NCBI GenBank assembly: GCA_965215845.1
Contig: CBDCEL010000003.1
Span: 1-64,000, forward strand
From: Aurantibacter_A sp965215845
Lineage (GTDB): Bacteria > Bacteroidota > Bacteroidia > Flavobacteriales > Flavobacteriaceae
Reading direction: 5' to 3'
DNA: 64,000 nt
Shown here: positions 52,446 through 62,419 of the stretch, in pieces
How positions within the stretch are numbered: the stretch's first letter is position 1
Layout of the letters: each line of letters begins with the position of its first letter
Notes under the pieces: model-generated
Told to the model about the DNA's origin: nothing
Database searches by the model: none
What the model saw: the letters and a program-made list of their open reading frames with translations, nothing else
Translations under genes and position numbers: made by a program

Positions 52446-52709
52446 ATGGTACTGCTTAAAACGATTTTAATAATTCTCCTGATTTACTACGGGCTGAAAA
52501 TTTTGGCCAAGTGGTATGGGCCGAAGTTGTTCAATTATGCGGCTCGGAAGACGGAGGAAAGATTTAAGGAAAAATTTGGCGAATTTGCTCGACCACAGGT
52601 TGATGACGAACAACAGGTCGGTGATGTTACGATAAAGAAAAAAAGCAACCCTAAAAAAACTTCAAAGGAACCTGTAGGGGAATATATAGAATTTGAGGAA
52701 CTGGACTAA
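52446..52709 (+). CDS. DUF4834-family small membrane protein
   Basis: 87 residues. One N-terminal span (about 4-20, TILIILLIYYGLKIL) is followed by a basic stretch (RKTEERFKEKFGE) and a variable acidic end. This matches the flavobacterial DUF4834 family. TATTTTTG at 52417-52424 is a possible -7 box; TTTG at 52388 is 25 bases away, slightly long for a -33 element. It is followed after 25 bases by yfhO, probably in one operon. Confidence 0.78.
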   Translation: MVLLKTILIILLIYYGLKILAKWYGPKLFNYAARKTEERFKEKFGEFARPQVDDEQQVGDVTIKKKSNPKKTSKEPVGEYIEFEELD

Positions 52710-52734
52710 AAACCATACCAACCATAACTAGCCC

Positions 52735-55182
52735 ATGCGACTTACCCTGAAGGCTTTTTTAATCCATTTTTTTGCACTAGTTCTTTTTGTCATAGCCGCT
52801 CTGGCATACTTTAGCCCCGTATTGCAGGGCAAGGTGATCGAACAATCAGATATCGTTCAATACACTGGAATGGCCAAAGAGCAAAATGACTTTAGAAGGC
52901 TCAAAGGTGAAGAACCATATTGGACGAACAGCGCCTTTGGCGGAATGCCCACCTATCAGTTGGGCGCCAATTATCCGCACAATTATGTAAAAGAACTCGA
53001 TAGGCTCATTCGCTTTTTACCGAGACCCGCAGATTATCTTTTTCTTTATTTTTTGGGGTTTTACATTTTGCTCTGCTGTCTTAAGGTCGATTTCCGGTTG
53101 GCCGCCCTAGGAGCGCTGGCCTTCGGATTCTCTACTTACTTGATCATAATCTTGGGTGTGGGCCATAATGCAAAGGCCCATGCCATTGGCTATCTGCCGA
53201 TGCTGCTTGGAGGGATTATTTTGGTCTTCCGAAAAAAATACCTCTGGGGGTTTGTGCTGTCGGCTATTGCCATGGCATTGGAAGTAGGAGCGAACCACTA
53301 TCAAATGACCTATTATTTCATGCTGTTGGTCTTGATTTTGGGGGTTGCCTATTTGGTGGATGCCATCCGAAAGAAAAAACTAAAACACTTTTTTACCTCT
53401 GTGGGAATACTACTGGTAGCGGTCATTCTTGGTATTGCGGCCAACGCAACGGGGCTGATGGCGACCAAGGAATATGCGGATTGGAGTACAAGGGGCAAAT
53501 CTGAAATAACGATAAACCCTGACGGGTCGCCCAAAAAGAACACCGGAGGGCTCGACAAAGAATATATCACGCAATGGAGCTATGGCATTACCGAATCTTT
53601 GAATTTGTTCGTGCCCAGACTTTTTGGGGGCGGCAGCCAGGAAGAATTGGGTGAAGACTCGAAAACCTTTTCATATGTGATCGGAAAAGAAATTCCGAGA
53701 AGTACGGCCCTGGAGTATTTTGGCACACTCCCATTATATTGGGGCGATCAACCTGGTACGTCAGGACCGGCGTATATCGGGGCGATTATTTTCTTTCTTT
53801 TTCTTATGGGTTTAATTCTGGTCAAAGGAAGGGCGAAATGGTGGCTTTTGGGGGGGACGGTCATGTCATTGATGTTGTCATGGGGTAAGAACTTTAGCCT
53901 GTTGACCGATTTCATGATCGATTACTTTCCTTTATACGATAAATTTCGTGCGGTATCTTCGATTCAGGTGATTCTGGAGTTGTGTGCTCCTATTTTGGCC
54001 ATTTTGGCGCTAAGCGTCCTGTTCAATGATTTTGTGTCAAGAGAGAAAAAAATCAAGGCGCTCAAGATTTCCTTTTTTATCGCCGCAGGCTTGTGCGTTG
54101 CCCTCTTTTTGGCCAAAGGAATGTTCGATTTTAGTGCGCCTAGCGATGAGCGAATGCGCATGACCGGTCTCGAAGGGCTTCCCGATGTTCTTAAAGAGGA
54201 CCGTAAGGCCGTTTACAATAGTGATTTGCTACGTTCGCTGATTTATGTTTTCTTGGCCGCCATGGCCATTTGGTTCTTCCTGAAAGAGAAAATAAAGGAG
54301 AATGTTTTCATTATTGCATTGGCCGCCTTGATCCTGTTTGATTTGGTCGGTGTCGGAAAACGGTATGTCGATAATAATGATTTTGTGGCCAAGAGAAGAA
54401 TGGCCCAACCTTTTCAAGAAACCCCTGTCCATCAGCAGATTTTGAAGGATGAAGGAATTTTTCGGGTTTACAATCCGCGCGAAGGTTGGGACTCCGCGAG
54501 CACCTCATATTTTCACCAGTCTATCACGGGGTATCATGCCGCAAAGCCGGCCGGGATGCAAGATCTTTTCTACTTCTACATATTTCAGGGCAAAGTGGGA
54601 ATTTTAAATATGTTGAACGTAAAATATGTGATTCAACAGACCGAAACAGGGGAGAGTTATCCGGCCGTGAATCCCGAAGCAAACGGTAACGCTTGGTTTG
54701 TAAAGAAACTAAAGGAGGTCGGTAGTGCCGATGAAGAGTTGTTGGCATTGAAAGAATTCGACGAAAAGAACACAGCGATCGTAAACACTTCGAAATTCAG
54801 GAATATCAATCGTACAACCTTTCAGACCGACTCCACCACTATCGTAGCTTTGACCGACTACGAACCTAACCATTTGACATACGAATCGAACAACCCGAAT
54901 GCCGGGGTAGCGGTTTTTTCCGAAATGTACTATCCCAATGGATGGAATGCCTACATTGACGGCGAATTAAAAGACCATTTCAGGGCGAACTATGTTCTGC
55001 GTGCAATGAAAGTGCCGGCTGGCAAACACACCATAGAGTTCAAGTTTGAGCCGACGGTCGTTGAAACGGGAAGCAAGATCGCCTTGGCAAGTTCGATTTT
55101 GTTGGGCCTTGTGGTCATCGGGGGAATTGGCTTTTCTTTCTTTAAATCAAAAAAGAAAGAGGAAGAACCAGAACCGTCATAG
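52735..55182 (+). CDS. YfhO-family multi-span membrane protein (GT-C-like glycosyltransferase)
   Basis: 815 residues. About a dozen membrane helices (from about residue 8 to 560) are followed by a long extracytoplasmic domain (about 580-780) and a final span (about 790-808). The opening YFSPVLQGKVIEQSDIVQY and NSAFGGMPTYQLG are typical of YfhO proteins, which use polyprenyl-linked sugars to glycosylate lipoteichoic acid in Firmicutes. In Bacteroidota the acceptor is not known. Downstream genes for a glycosyltransferase and a flippase suggest a cell-surface glycan. Confidence 0.85.
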   Translation: MRLTLKAFLIHFFALVLFVIAALAYFSPVLQGKVIEQSDIVQYTGMAKEQNDFRRLKGEEPYWTNSAFGGMPTYQLGANYPHNYVKELDRLIRFLPRPADYLFLYFLGFYILLCCLKVDFRLAALGALAFGFSTYLIIILGVGHNAKAHAIGYLPMLLGGIILVFRKKYLWGFVLSAIAMALEVGANHYQMTYYFMLLVLILGVAYLVDAIRKKKLKHFFTSVGILLVAVILGIAANATGLMATKEYADWSTRGKSEITINPDGSPKKNTGGLDKEYITQWSYGITESLNLFVPRLFGGGSQEELGEDSKTFSYVIGKEIPRSTALEYFGTLPLYWGDQPGTSGPAYIGAIIFFLFLMGLILVKGRAKWWLLGGTVMSLMLSWGKNFSLLTDFMIDYFPLYDKFRAVSSIQVILELCAPILAILALSVLFNDFVSREKKIKALKISFFIAAGLCVALFLAKGMFDFSAPSDERMRMTGLEGLPDVLKEDRKAVYNSDLLRSLIYVFLAAMAIWFFLKEKIKENVFIIALAALILFDLVGVGKRYVDNNDFVAKRRMAQPFQETPVHQQILKDEGIFRVYNPREGWDSASTSYFHQSITGYHAAKPAGMQDLFYFYIFQGKVGILNMLNVKYVIQQTETGESYPAVNPEANGNAWFVKKLKEVGSADEELLALKEFDEKNTAIVNTSKFRNINRTTFQTDSTTIVALTDYEPNHLTYESNNPNAGVAVFSEMYYPNGWNAYIDGELKDHFRANYVLRAMKVPAGKHTIEFKFEPTVVETGSKIALASSILLGLVVIGGIGFSFFKSKKKEEEPEPS

Positions 55183-55198
55183 AGACAGGATGCATTCC

Positions 55199-56470
55199 AT
55201 GAAAAAAGTCCTCATCATAACCTACTATTGGCCGCCTGCCGGTGGGCCAGGGGTACAGCGTTGGTTGAAATTCGTAAAATACCTTCGTGATTTTGATGTG
55301 GAGCCTGTAGTTTACGCTCCTGAGAATCCAGACTATCCCATTCTTGACCCTTCGTTGGAAAAGGAGGTTCCTGATGGAATAAAAATCCTAACCCATAAAA
55401 TTTCCGAACCATACAAACTGGCACGGTTGCTCTCTCCCAAAAAAACGAAACGCATCAGTTCGGGCGTTATCGAAACAAAGAACCAAACCCTATTGGAGAA
55501 ATTGATGCTTTGGGTACGTGGCAATTTATATATTCCGGATGCCCGAAAAAATTGGGTGGTACCTTCCATAACGTTCTTGGCCGATGTCATCGAGGCCGAA
55601 AATATTGAGGCTATCGTAACAACAGGCCCCCCACACAGTGTGCATCTAATAGGCGAGGGACTAAAAATGAAGTTCAATGTACGGTGGTTGGCTGATTTCA
55701 GGGACCCTTGGACGTCAATCGGGTATCATAAGAAGTTGAGATTGACAAAAGCATCCCAACGAAAGCACAAAACTCTGGAAAGTCAGGTTTTGAATAATGC
55801 CGACCAAATCGTAACCACTAGCCATACAACGAACACCGAATTTGCGGCGATCACAAAAAAACCGATTTCGGTGATTACCAATGGTCACGACTCAAGTTAT
55901 AAAGGGGGCTCTAATTTAGATGATAGTTTCACCATTACCCATATTGGGTCATTGCTCACAGGAAGGAATCCACAAAACCTTTGGAAAGTCCTTTCGGAAA
56001 TCGCCCGAGAAAATGCAGTATTTAGGGCAGACCTACAACTGGAGTTCTTAGGTGTGGTGAGTCAGGATATCATGGACAGTCTACACCGTTTTGAGCTCGA
56101 ACCCTACGTCAGGTTGAAGGGCTATGTATCCCATGCGGCCGCTGTTCGAAAACAGCGCAGTTCACAGGTATTGCTTCTGATTGAAATCGATTCGGAAGAG
56201 ACCAAGGGTATCATTCCCGGAAAGCTATTTGAATACATGACCGCATATCGCCCTATTCTTGGGGTTGGGCCAAGACAATGGGAGGCCGGGAAATTGGTAC
56301 AAAAGACGCAAACCGGCCAAGTTTTTGACTATTCGGCGCATTCCGAACTAAAAAAGGTAATTTTGGAATGGTTTCGGGCGTTTAAAAAAGGGAGCTTGTC
56401 AATTTCCCCAAAAAACACAGCGGCGTATAGCCGTAAAGCGCTAACGGAACAACTGGCCAAATTGCTGTAA
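55199..56470 (+). CDS. GT4-like glycosyltransferase
   Basis: 423 residues from ATG 55199. ATG 55190, which would add three residues, is an alternative. GT-B fold: the N-terminus is KKVLIITYYWPPAGGPGVQRW with the glycine-rich nucleotide-sugar loop. The C-terminal half has THIGSLLTGRNP and an ETKGIIPGKLFEYM segment like the E-x7-E donor site of GT4 enzymes. The donor and acceptor are unknown. It begins 16 bases after yfhO and overlaps the flippase gene by one base (TAATG), so the three genes are likely a unit. Confidence 0.85.
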   Translation: MKKVLIITYYWPPAGGPGVQRWLKFVKYLRDFDVEPVVYAPENPDYPILDPSLEKEVPDGIKILTHKISEPYKLARLLSPKKTKRISSGVIETKNQTLLEKLMLWVRGNLYIPDARKNWVVPSITFLADVIEAENIEAIVTTGPPHSVHLIGEGLKMKFNVRWLADFRDPWTSIGYHKKLRLTKASQRKHKTLESQVLNNADQIVTTSHTTNTEFAAITKKPISVITNGHDSSYKGGSNLDDSFTITHIGSLLTGRNPQNLWKVLSEIARENAVFRADLQLEFLGVVSQDIMDSLHRFELEPYVRLKGYVSHAAAVRKQRSSQVLLLIEIDSEETKGIIPGKLFEYMTAYRPILGVGPRQWEAGKLVQKTQTGQVFDYSAHSELKKVILEWFRAFKKGSLSISPKNTAAYSRKALTEQLAKLL

Positions 56471-57921
56471 TGGGCATTGTACTCAAACAAACTTTCAAGA
56501 ATACCCTGATTACCTATTTGGGCTTCGCGCTCGGGGCCATCAATGCGCTTTTTCTCTACACCAATTTCTTGACGGATGAATACTATGGGTTGGTCGGGGT
56601 GATTCTATCTACCTCGGCCATTCTCATGCCCCTGATGGCCTTTGGTGCGCACAACACGCTTATCAAATACTACAGTAGCTATGAAAATGCCAATGGCTTT
56701 CTGACTTTAATGGTATTGTTGCCCTTGGCGGTAATAATTCCCTTGGCTGCTTTCACGTATTTCGCCAATGCTATTATCGGGGAGTTTTTGGCCCAAAAGA
56801 ATGCCATAGTCAAAGATTATGTATGGTATATCTTTTTAATCGGTCTGTCTTTGGCCTATTTTGAAATTTTTTACGCATGGGCAAGGGTCCAATTGAAATC
56901 GGTCTTCGGAAATTTCATGAAGGAAATCTTTGTACGACTGGGAATTACCGTTTTGCTGTTGTTGATTTATTTTAAAGTCATCACGGTAGAATTTTTCCTT
57001 ATGGCAATGGTTGCCCTTTATCTTTTGAGAGCGCTGATCATGAAGCTTTATGCCTACAGTCTCAAGCGACTAAAATTGGACTTCAAATTCCCCGCGAACA
57101 TTAAAGATATTCTTATTTACAGCAGCCTAATTATTCTGGGAGGTTCTGCGGCGGTGGTTCTGCTCGAAGTGGATAAATTCATGATCAATCAATATATCGA
57201 GATCGAGAATGTTGCCTATTATTCGGTTGCCGTATTCATTGCTACGGTAATCATTGCACCATCTAGGGCGATGCACCAGATTACCTACCCGATGACGGCC
57301 GAACTCTTGAACAAAAAAGATGGGGCCGGACTAAGGGAACTGTACCAGAAGACTTCTTTGACCCTTTTTATTGTGGCCGGCCTGGTTTTTCTCTTAGTGA
57401 TCTTGAACTTGGAAGATCTTTATCTACTGGTTCCCGAGGAATACCGTGGCGGGTTTTTGGTCGTATTGCTCATCGGATTGGCAAAATTGTTCGATTCCCT
57501 TTTGGGATGTAACAATGCGATACTCTACAATTCGGAATATTACCGAACTGTTTTGGTATTCGGGGTCATATTGGCGATTTTAACGATTTTGTTCAATATG
57601 TGGTTTATTCCGCTGTATGGCATCGAAGGGGCGGCAATAGCAACCTTTTTGGCAGTTTTCATCTACAATGGCTGTAAATTGGTCTATGTTAAATCGAAGT
57701 TCGGCATGTGGCCTTTCACCAAGGAAACCTTTAAAGTATTCTGCCTGATTTTGTTGGTCGGCGCCTTGTTTTTTGCCCTACAATTTCCTTTTCATCCGTT
57801 GATCAATATTCTCTTAAAGGTCACTTTGATGACGGCCATGTATATCGGCGTTTTGTATCGCTTTAAGATTTCAGAGGATGTGTTTGGGGCCCTGAAAAAT
57901 TTCCTTGGAGGGAAAAAGTAA
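56470..57921 (+). CDS. Oligosaccharide flippase (MOP/Wzx-like)
   Basis: 483 residues with about 14 hydrophobic helices and no large loops, as in polysaccharide-export proteins of the MOP superfamily. The opening KNTLITYLGFALGAINALFL and the central VDKFMINQY segment are family-like. It should move a lipid-linked glycan across the cytoplasmic membrane. The one-base overlap with the glycosyltransferase gene supports a shared pathway. No polymerase gene is seen. Confidence 0.85.
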   Translation: MGIVLKQTFKNTLITYLGFALGAINALFLYTNFLTDEYYGLVGVILSTSAILMPLMAFGAHNTLIKYYSSYENANGFLTLMVLLPLAVIIPLAAFTYFANAIIGEFLAQKNAIVKDYVWYIFLIGLSLAYFEIFYAWARVQLKSVFGNFMKEIFVRLGITVLLLLIYFKVITVEFFLMAMVALYLLRALIMKLYAYSLKRLKLDFKFPANIKDILIYSSLIILGGSAAVVLLEVDKFMINQYIEIENVAYYSVAVFIATVIIAPSRAMHQITYPMTAELLNKKDGAGLRELYQKTSLTLFIVAGLVFLLVILNLEDLYLLVPEEYRGGFLVVLLIGLAKLFDSLLGCNNAILYNSEYYRTVLVFGVILAILTILFNMWFIPLYGIEGAAIATFLAVFIYNGCKLVYVKSKFGMWPFTKETFKVFCLILLVGALFFALQFPFHPLINILLKVTLMTAMYIGVLYRFKISEDVFGALKNFLGGKK

Positions 57922-57986
57922 CTTTGAACTAATCATTGGGCTCTCTTTTGACGAAGTAAAAGTCCCCTTCCTTTTGGGGCAGGGCC

Positions 57987-58025
57987 AAAAAAACCCCCGG
58001 TAGCGGACGGATCCACTACCGGGGG
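57987..58025 (-). terminator. Terminator for the Arg/Ser-rich gene
   Basis: A ten-base perfect stem CCCCCGGTAG / CTACCGGGGG around an 12-base loop. On the minus strand it is followed by a run of seven T. It lies about 37 bases after the stop of the minus-strand gene. Confidence 0.88.
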
Positions 58026-58061
58026 TAAACAACTAACCAACCTAAAAACTATTTTTATTTC

Positions 58062-59333
58062 TTATTGTCTTCTTCCACTTCTAGTTCGAACAGAGCTAGA
58101 TCGCGAACTGTTTCTTGAAGGGGCCTTGCTTACCCTACCTCTAGAGCTTGAGCTTCTACTGTAAGTCTTGCTGCTTCTAGAAGGCGCTTTGGCCACCATT
58201 CTTCTCGATGAAGAAGAACTTCTTGTCGAGACCGAGCTTCTGCTTCTTGAAGGTGATTTGCTCACCGCCCTAGTCGCCCGGCTTTGAGGTCTTTTGACCG
58301 TCGTGCTGCGCGAGACCGTTTTTCTTTGAGGCGTACGTGTCACCGTTCTCTTGGTAACGGCTCCATTTCTGGGTGACCTTACCGTAGTAGACCTTTTTGT
58401 TACGGTCCGGTTGCCTCTATCGCTCCTTTTGACAGTTCGGCTTTCAACTCGCTTAGAGCGATCAACGGACGTTCTGCCGATACTTTTTCGCGAATTGTTT
58501 GAACGAACACCGCTATTTCTACGAACGGTCCTGTTATTCGTGGCCACACCCGAATTGCGATTTGATAGGGCCCTGTTCTTTCGAACGGTATTGTTATCTC
58601 TTCGAGCGACTGTATTTCTGTTCGAACGGGCACTTCTTCGATTTTCCCGTACGGTAACCCGCTTATCGTTTCGATAAACCGTAGCCCTTTCACGTCTCAC
58701 CTTGTTGTGGCGATATTCCTTGCCAATTGTGGCATAAGACCATCTTCGGTTATAACGATATGGATTGTAATATGTATATCGAATAGGGTTATACCATCTT
58801 CTGTACGGATTCACGTTCACCAAACAGAATCCGATAGCCGGTCTGGCAAAGAAAGCGTGCCATGGACTCCAGGTATAAAACCTGTTGTACACATTGATAT
58901 AACCGGTATGATAGTCATAGAAGCCTCTATTGTTATAGAAGACAACCATACCACCAACTCTGCGCACCCTTTCATTTCTATAATTAATGTTTACGTCGCC
59001 TATCTGTGAAACACGACCATAATAATCATAATAAATCGGGATATTCTCGACTTGGATTACGGCACCATAGTCGTCATATTGTGCATAGGGGCTATAATCG
59101 AAACCAGAGTTAAAAGTCACGTTACGTCTGTGTCTTCCGATTCTGTTGTCAATGTAAAAATCAAACTCGCCATCAGGATACACCGCGAACGTGATGCCTT
59201 CCTCGACGAAAATAAAAGAGTCGTTGTATCTATAAGCATTGCGTTCTGCAACCTTATCTTCTGTCGTTACAGCAGCCATGGTACTTGTAGTACCTAGGAT
59301 CAAAGCTGTAAATAGGAGTACTAAATTTCTCAT
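58062..59333 (-). CDS. Exported protein with long Arg/Ser-rich tail
   Basis: 423 residues. Signal peptide about 1-20 (ending TMAA). The N-terminal half (about 25-200) is beta-rich and aromatic, with repeated YY/YDY/NRF strands. From about residue 205 the protein is low-complexity and strongly basic, almost only Arg, Ser, Thr, Lys, Asn, Val. It has recurring TVRRN-, SRSS- and KAPSR-type blocks (MVAKAPSR and RVSKAPSR near the end). No catalytic motif is seen. Family members with this shape occur in flavobacteria without known function. The tail may bind polyanions such as LPS, DNA or acidic polysaccharide (inference). Confidence 0.72.
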   Translation of the reverse strand: MRNLVLLFTALILGTTSTMAAVTTEDKVAERNAYRYNDSFIFVEEGITFAVYPDGEFDFYIDNRIGRHRRNVTFNSGFDYSPYAQYDDYGAVIQVENIPIYYDYYGRVSQIGDVNINYRNERVRRVGGMVVFYNNRGFYDYHTGYINVYNRFYTWSPWHAFFARPAIGFCLVNVNPYRRWYNPIRYTYYNPYRYNRRWSYATIGKEYRHNKVRRERATVYRNDKRVTVRENRRSARSNRNTVARRDNNTVRKNRALSNRNSGVATNNRTVRRNSGVRSNNSRKSIGRTSVDRSKRVESRTVKRSDRGNRTVTKRSTTVRSPRNGAVTKRTVTRTPQRKTVSRSTTVKRPQSRATRAVSKSPSRSRSSVSTRSSSSSRRMVAKAPSRSSKTYSRSSSSRGRVSKAPSRNSSRSSSVRTRSGRRQ

Positions 59334-59539
59334 GATATAAGGTTTTTAATTCCTGAATGCAATTATTTACATTCGGTATGTATATACCAAACAGCGTGCC
59401 AAGATTTTTTATTGAGTTTAAATAATTGAAAATCAATTATTTAAAAAAATTAACGAAGTTTCAACCCTGAAAAGTCCCAGGGTCAAGCCCTATTACGTTA
59501 TTGTAGTCGGGAGATTTGAAAATCGATTATCTGGGACCG

Positions 59540-62326
59540 CTAATCAACGAATAACTTTTCCCTTAAATAGCGTGCTGTATGCGAAGTTTTGTTCTTGGAG
59601 ACTTCTTCGGGAGTACCCTGTGCAATCAGTTGTCCTCCCTTATTTCCCCCTTCAAGTCCCAAATCGATAATATGATCTGCACATTTGATAAGTTCGATGT
59701 TGTGTTCGATGACGATTACCGAATGTCCTCTTGAAATAAGTGCGTCAAATGACTTCAAAAGTTTATTGATATCGTGAAAGTGAAGTCCGGTGGTTGGCTC
59801 ATCGAATATAAAAAGCGCCTTGTCTTTTGTATTTCCTTTGACTAAAAACGAAGCCAACTTAATTCGCTGGGCTTCACCGCCAGATAGGGTAGAAGACGAC
59901 TGGCCCAAGGTAACATAACCCAAACCGACCTCCTGAAGCGGTTTCAACTTGTTGGTTATCTTGTTTTGGCCATTCTTTTCGAAGAAGGCAATGGCATCGT
60001 CAATGGTCATATTGAGCACGTCGTCAATAGACGCATTGTCGAATAGCACTTCCAGAACTTCCTTTTTGAAACGCTTGCCTTTGCAGGTGTCGCATTCTAA
60101 GTGAACATCGGCCATAAACTGCATTTCGACGGTAATTTCACCCTCGCCCTTGCATTTTTCACAGCGGCCACCATCCACGTTAAAAGAAAAGTGCTTTGCC
60201 TGGTAGGCACGTATTTTGCTGAGTTTTTGGGAAGCATATAGTGCTCTAATATCATCATAGGCCTTAATGTATGTAACCGGATTCGACCTTGATGACCTTC
60301 CTATCGGATTCTGATCGACAAATTCAACGGTTTTCAAGAATTTGAAATTGCCCTCCACCTTTGTGAATTCTCCCGCCTTTTCACCATATCCGCCGATCTC
60401 CTTTAAAACGATGGGGTAAAGCAACTTTTTGACCAAAGTGCTTTTGCCACTACCTGAAACCCCTGTGACCACGGTCAACATATTCAAGGGAAAGGACACA
60501 TCGAAATTTCTCAAATTGTTTTCCCTGGCCCCAAACAGATCAATGGAGGCTTTAGACTTCCTTCTGGTTACAGGGATAGGTATTTCCTTTGAACCGTTCA
60601 AATAGCTTGCAGTCAATGAATTAGACTTCAATACTTCACTTAAAGGTCCATAAGCAACAACTTCCCCTCCATGGGTGCCGGCTTCCGGACCAATATCGAT
60701 GACCTCATCGGCCGCCTTCATGATATCTTCATCATGTTCGACCACAATGACCGTATTTCCTAGATTCCGTAACGAAATGAGCACCTCTATGAGGTTTTCC
60801 GTATCTTTTGGATGCAAACCGATACTGGGTTCGTCTAAAATATACATGCTTCCGACAAGGCTACTGCCCAGCGAAGTTGCCAAATTGATACGTTGGCTTT
60901 CGCCACCTGAGAGTGTATTTGACTTTCTGTTAAGGGTAAGGTAATTCAATCCGACCTTCATCAAGAACCCCAGCCGGGTATTTATTTCCTTTAAAAGCCG
61001 CTGCGCTATTTTTGTGTCATGGTCACTTAGCGATAGTGTTGCGAAAAATTCGGCCAATTCGTCAATGGGGAGTTCCACCAAGTCTGAAATGGACTTTTTA
61101 CCGACTTTTACATAATCGGTTTCCAACCTTAGTCTTTTTCCCTTGCATACGTTGCATCGCGTTTTGCCGCGATAACGGGATAGCATGACCCTATTCTGTA
61201 TTTTATAGCTCTTTTCCTCGAGCATTCCGAAGAAACTATGAAGTCCGGTAAAATATTCATTCCCTTCCCAGACCAGGTTTTTCTGTTCCTCGGAAAGTTC
61301 AAACCAAGGTTTGTGTATCGGAAAATCGAATTTATACGCCGAATTCACCAACTTATCGCGATATTTCCCCATGCTTTCGCCCCTCCATGGAAAAAGGGCA
61401 TTTTCATAAACGGAAAGCGCTGTATTCGGAATTACCAAATCTTCATCGATACCGATAACATCGCCATATCCCTCACATTTTGGGCATGCACCATAAGGAT
61501 TGTTGAAACTGAACAGATGTACATTGGGTTCAAGAAAGGACATTCCGTCCAACTCAAAATTATTGCTGAACGTGCTTTGCCTACCCGAAGACAGTTCTTC
61601 GATGATACATACTCCTTTGCCTTCAAAAAAGGCCGTATCGATGGCATTTGCCAGCCGATTGAAGAAATCTTCGTCCTCTTTTAAAACGATACGGTCTACA
61701 ACCAAATGGAATTCGCGACCGACATTTTCCGGGGCCTTTTCGATCCGAATGACCTCGCCGTCATGTTTGATACGGGCGTAGCCCTGTTTGGCAAAAAGCT
61801 GTAACGATTTTGCGACCTCTCTTTTTTCATCGATTTTAATAGGAGCCAGCAGCAGTAGTTTGGCCCCTTCATCATAGCTCTTGATATGGTCTATTACGTC
61901 GCTGACCCTATGTTTTTTGACTTCTTTTCCTGAAATTGGGGATATGGTCTTCCCAATTCGTGCGTACAATAGCTTTAGATAATCGTAGATTTCGGTGGTC
62001 GTGCCGACCGTCGAACGCGGGTTTGTCGAATTCACTTTTTGTTCGATGGCTATGGCAGGAGCAATGCCTTTGATGTAATCGACCTTGGGTTTGTCCAATT
62101 TGCCCAAAAACTGTCTGGCATAAGATGATAGGCTTTCTACATAGCGCCTTTGGCCTTCTGCATACAGGGTGTCGAAGGCCAAACTTGATTTTCCCGATCC
62201 CGAGAGACCAGTAATGACCACCAATTTATTTCTTGGGATGACAACATCAATATTCTTTAAATTGTGCAATTTGGCACCTTTGATTATGATATTTTTTTTG
62301 GCGTCGATGTCAGTGATAGCAGTCAT
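59540..62326 (-). CDS. uvrA: Excinuclease ABC subunit A
   Basis: 928 residues from ATG 62326; a frame to 62368 adds 14 residues without homology. Two ABC modules: Walker A GLSGSGKSS near the N-terminus and GVSGSGKST in the second half, signature LSGGE twice, and Walker B IFDEPTTGLH and ILDEPSIGLHP. Zinc-binding CxxC pairs occur at CPKCEGYG, CNVCKGKRL, CEKCKGEGE and CDTCKGKRF. UvrA recognises DNA damage and loads UvrB in nucleotide excision repair. Confidence 0.97.
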   Translation of the reverse strand: MTAITDIDAKKNIIIKGAKLHNLKNIDVVIPRNKLVVITGLSGSGKSSLAFDTLYAEGQRRYVESLSSYARQFLGKLDKPKVDYIKGIAPAIAIEQKVNSTNPRSTVGTTTEIYDYLKLLYARIGKTISPISGKEVKKHRVSDVIDHIKSYDEGAKLLLLAPIKIDEKREVAKSLQLFAKQGYARIKHDGEVIRIEKAPENVGREFHLVVDRIVLKEDEDFFNRLANAIDTAFFEGKGVCIIEELSSGRQSTFSNNFELDGMSFLEPNVHLFSFNNPYGACPKCEGYGDVIGIDEDLVIPNTALSVYENALFPWRGESMGKYRDKLVNSAYKFDFPIHKPWFELSEEQKNLVWEGNEYFTGLHSFFGMLEEKSYKIQNRVMLSRYRGKTRCNVCKGKRLRLETDYVKVGKKSISDLVELPIDELAEFFATLSLSDHDTKIAQRLLKEINTRLGFLMKVGLNYLTLNRKSNTLSGGESQRINLATSLGSSLVGSMYILDEPSIGLHPKDTENLIEVLISLRNLGNTVIVVEHDEDIMKAADEVIDIGPEAGTHGGEVVAYGPLSEVLKSNSLTASYLNGSKEIPIPVTRRKSKASIDLFGARENNLRNFDVSFPLNMLTVVTGVSGSGKSTLVKKLLYPIVLKEIGGYGEKAGEFTKVEGNFKFLKTVEFVDQNPIGRSSRSNPVTYIKAYDDIRALYASQKLSKIRAYQAKHFSFNVDGGRCEKCKGEGEITVEMQFMADVHLECDTCKGKRFKKEVLEVLFDNASIDDVLNMTIDDAIAFFEKNGQNKITNKLKPLQEVGLGYVTLGQSSSTLSGGEAQRIKLASFLVKGNTKDKALFIFDEPTTGLHFHDINKLLKSFDALISRGHSVIVIEHNIELIKCADHIIDLGLEGGNKGGQLIAQGTPEEVSKNKTSHTARYLREKLFVD

Positions 62327-62378
62327 TTTCGTGAATGAGGCTGCAAAGATACGACAAGTGCTCTTCAATTGCGAACAA

Positions 62379-62399
62379 ACCTAAATTTGAATTTTAGGT
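62379..62399. promoter_or_regulatory. Inverted repeat upstream of the first ECF sigma gene
   Basis: ACCTAAA and TTTAGGT are separated by seven bases. The repeat lies 20 bases before the -33 box at 62420 and 52 bases from the uvrA start, so it could be an operator. The half-site TTTTAGGT recurs at 63664-63671, upstream of the second sigma gene. Both could be chance in AT-rich DNA. Confidence 0.25.
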
Positions 62400-62419
62400 G
62401 AAAGTTCTTCAAGATTATA

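Noticed and set aside
55046..55198. Extension of the glycosyltransferase into the end of yfhO
   Set aside because: The extra residues are an out-of-frame translation of the YfhO C-terminus. The GT fold begins at MKKVLIITYYWPP.
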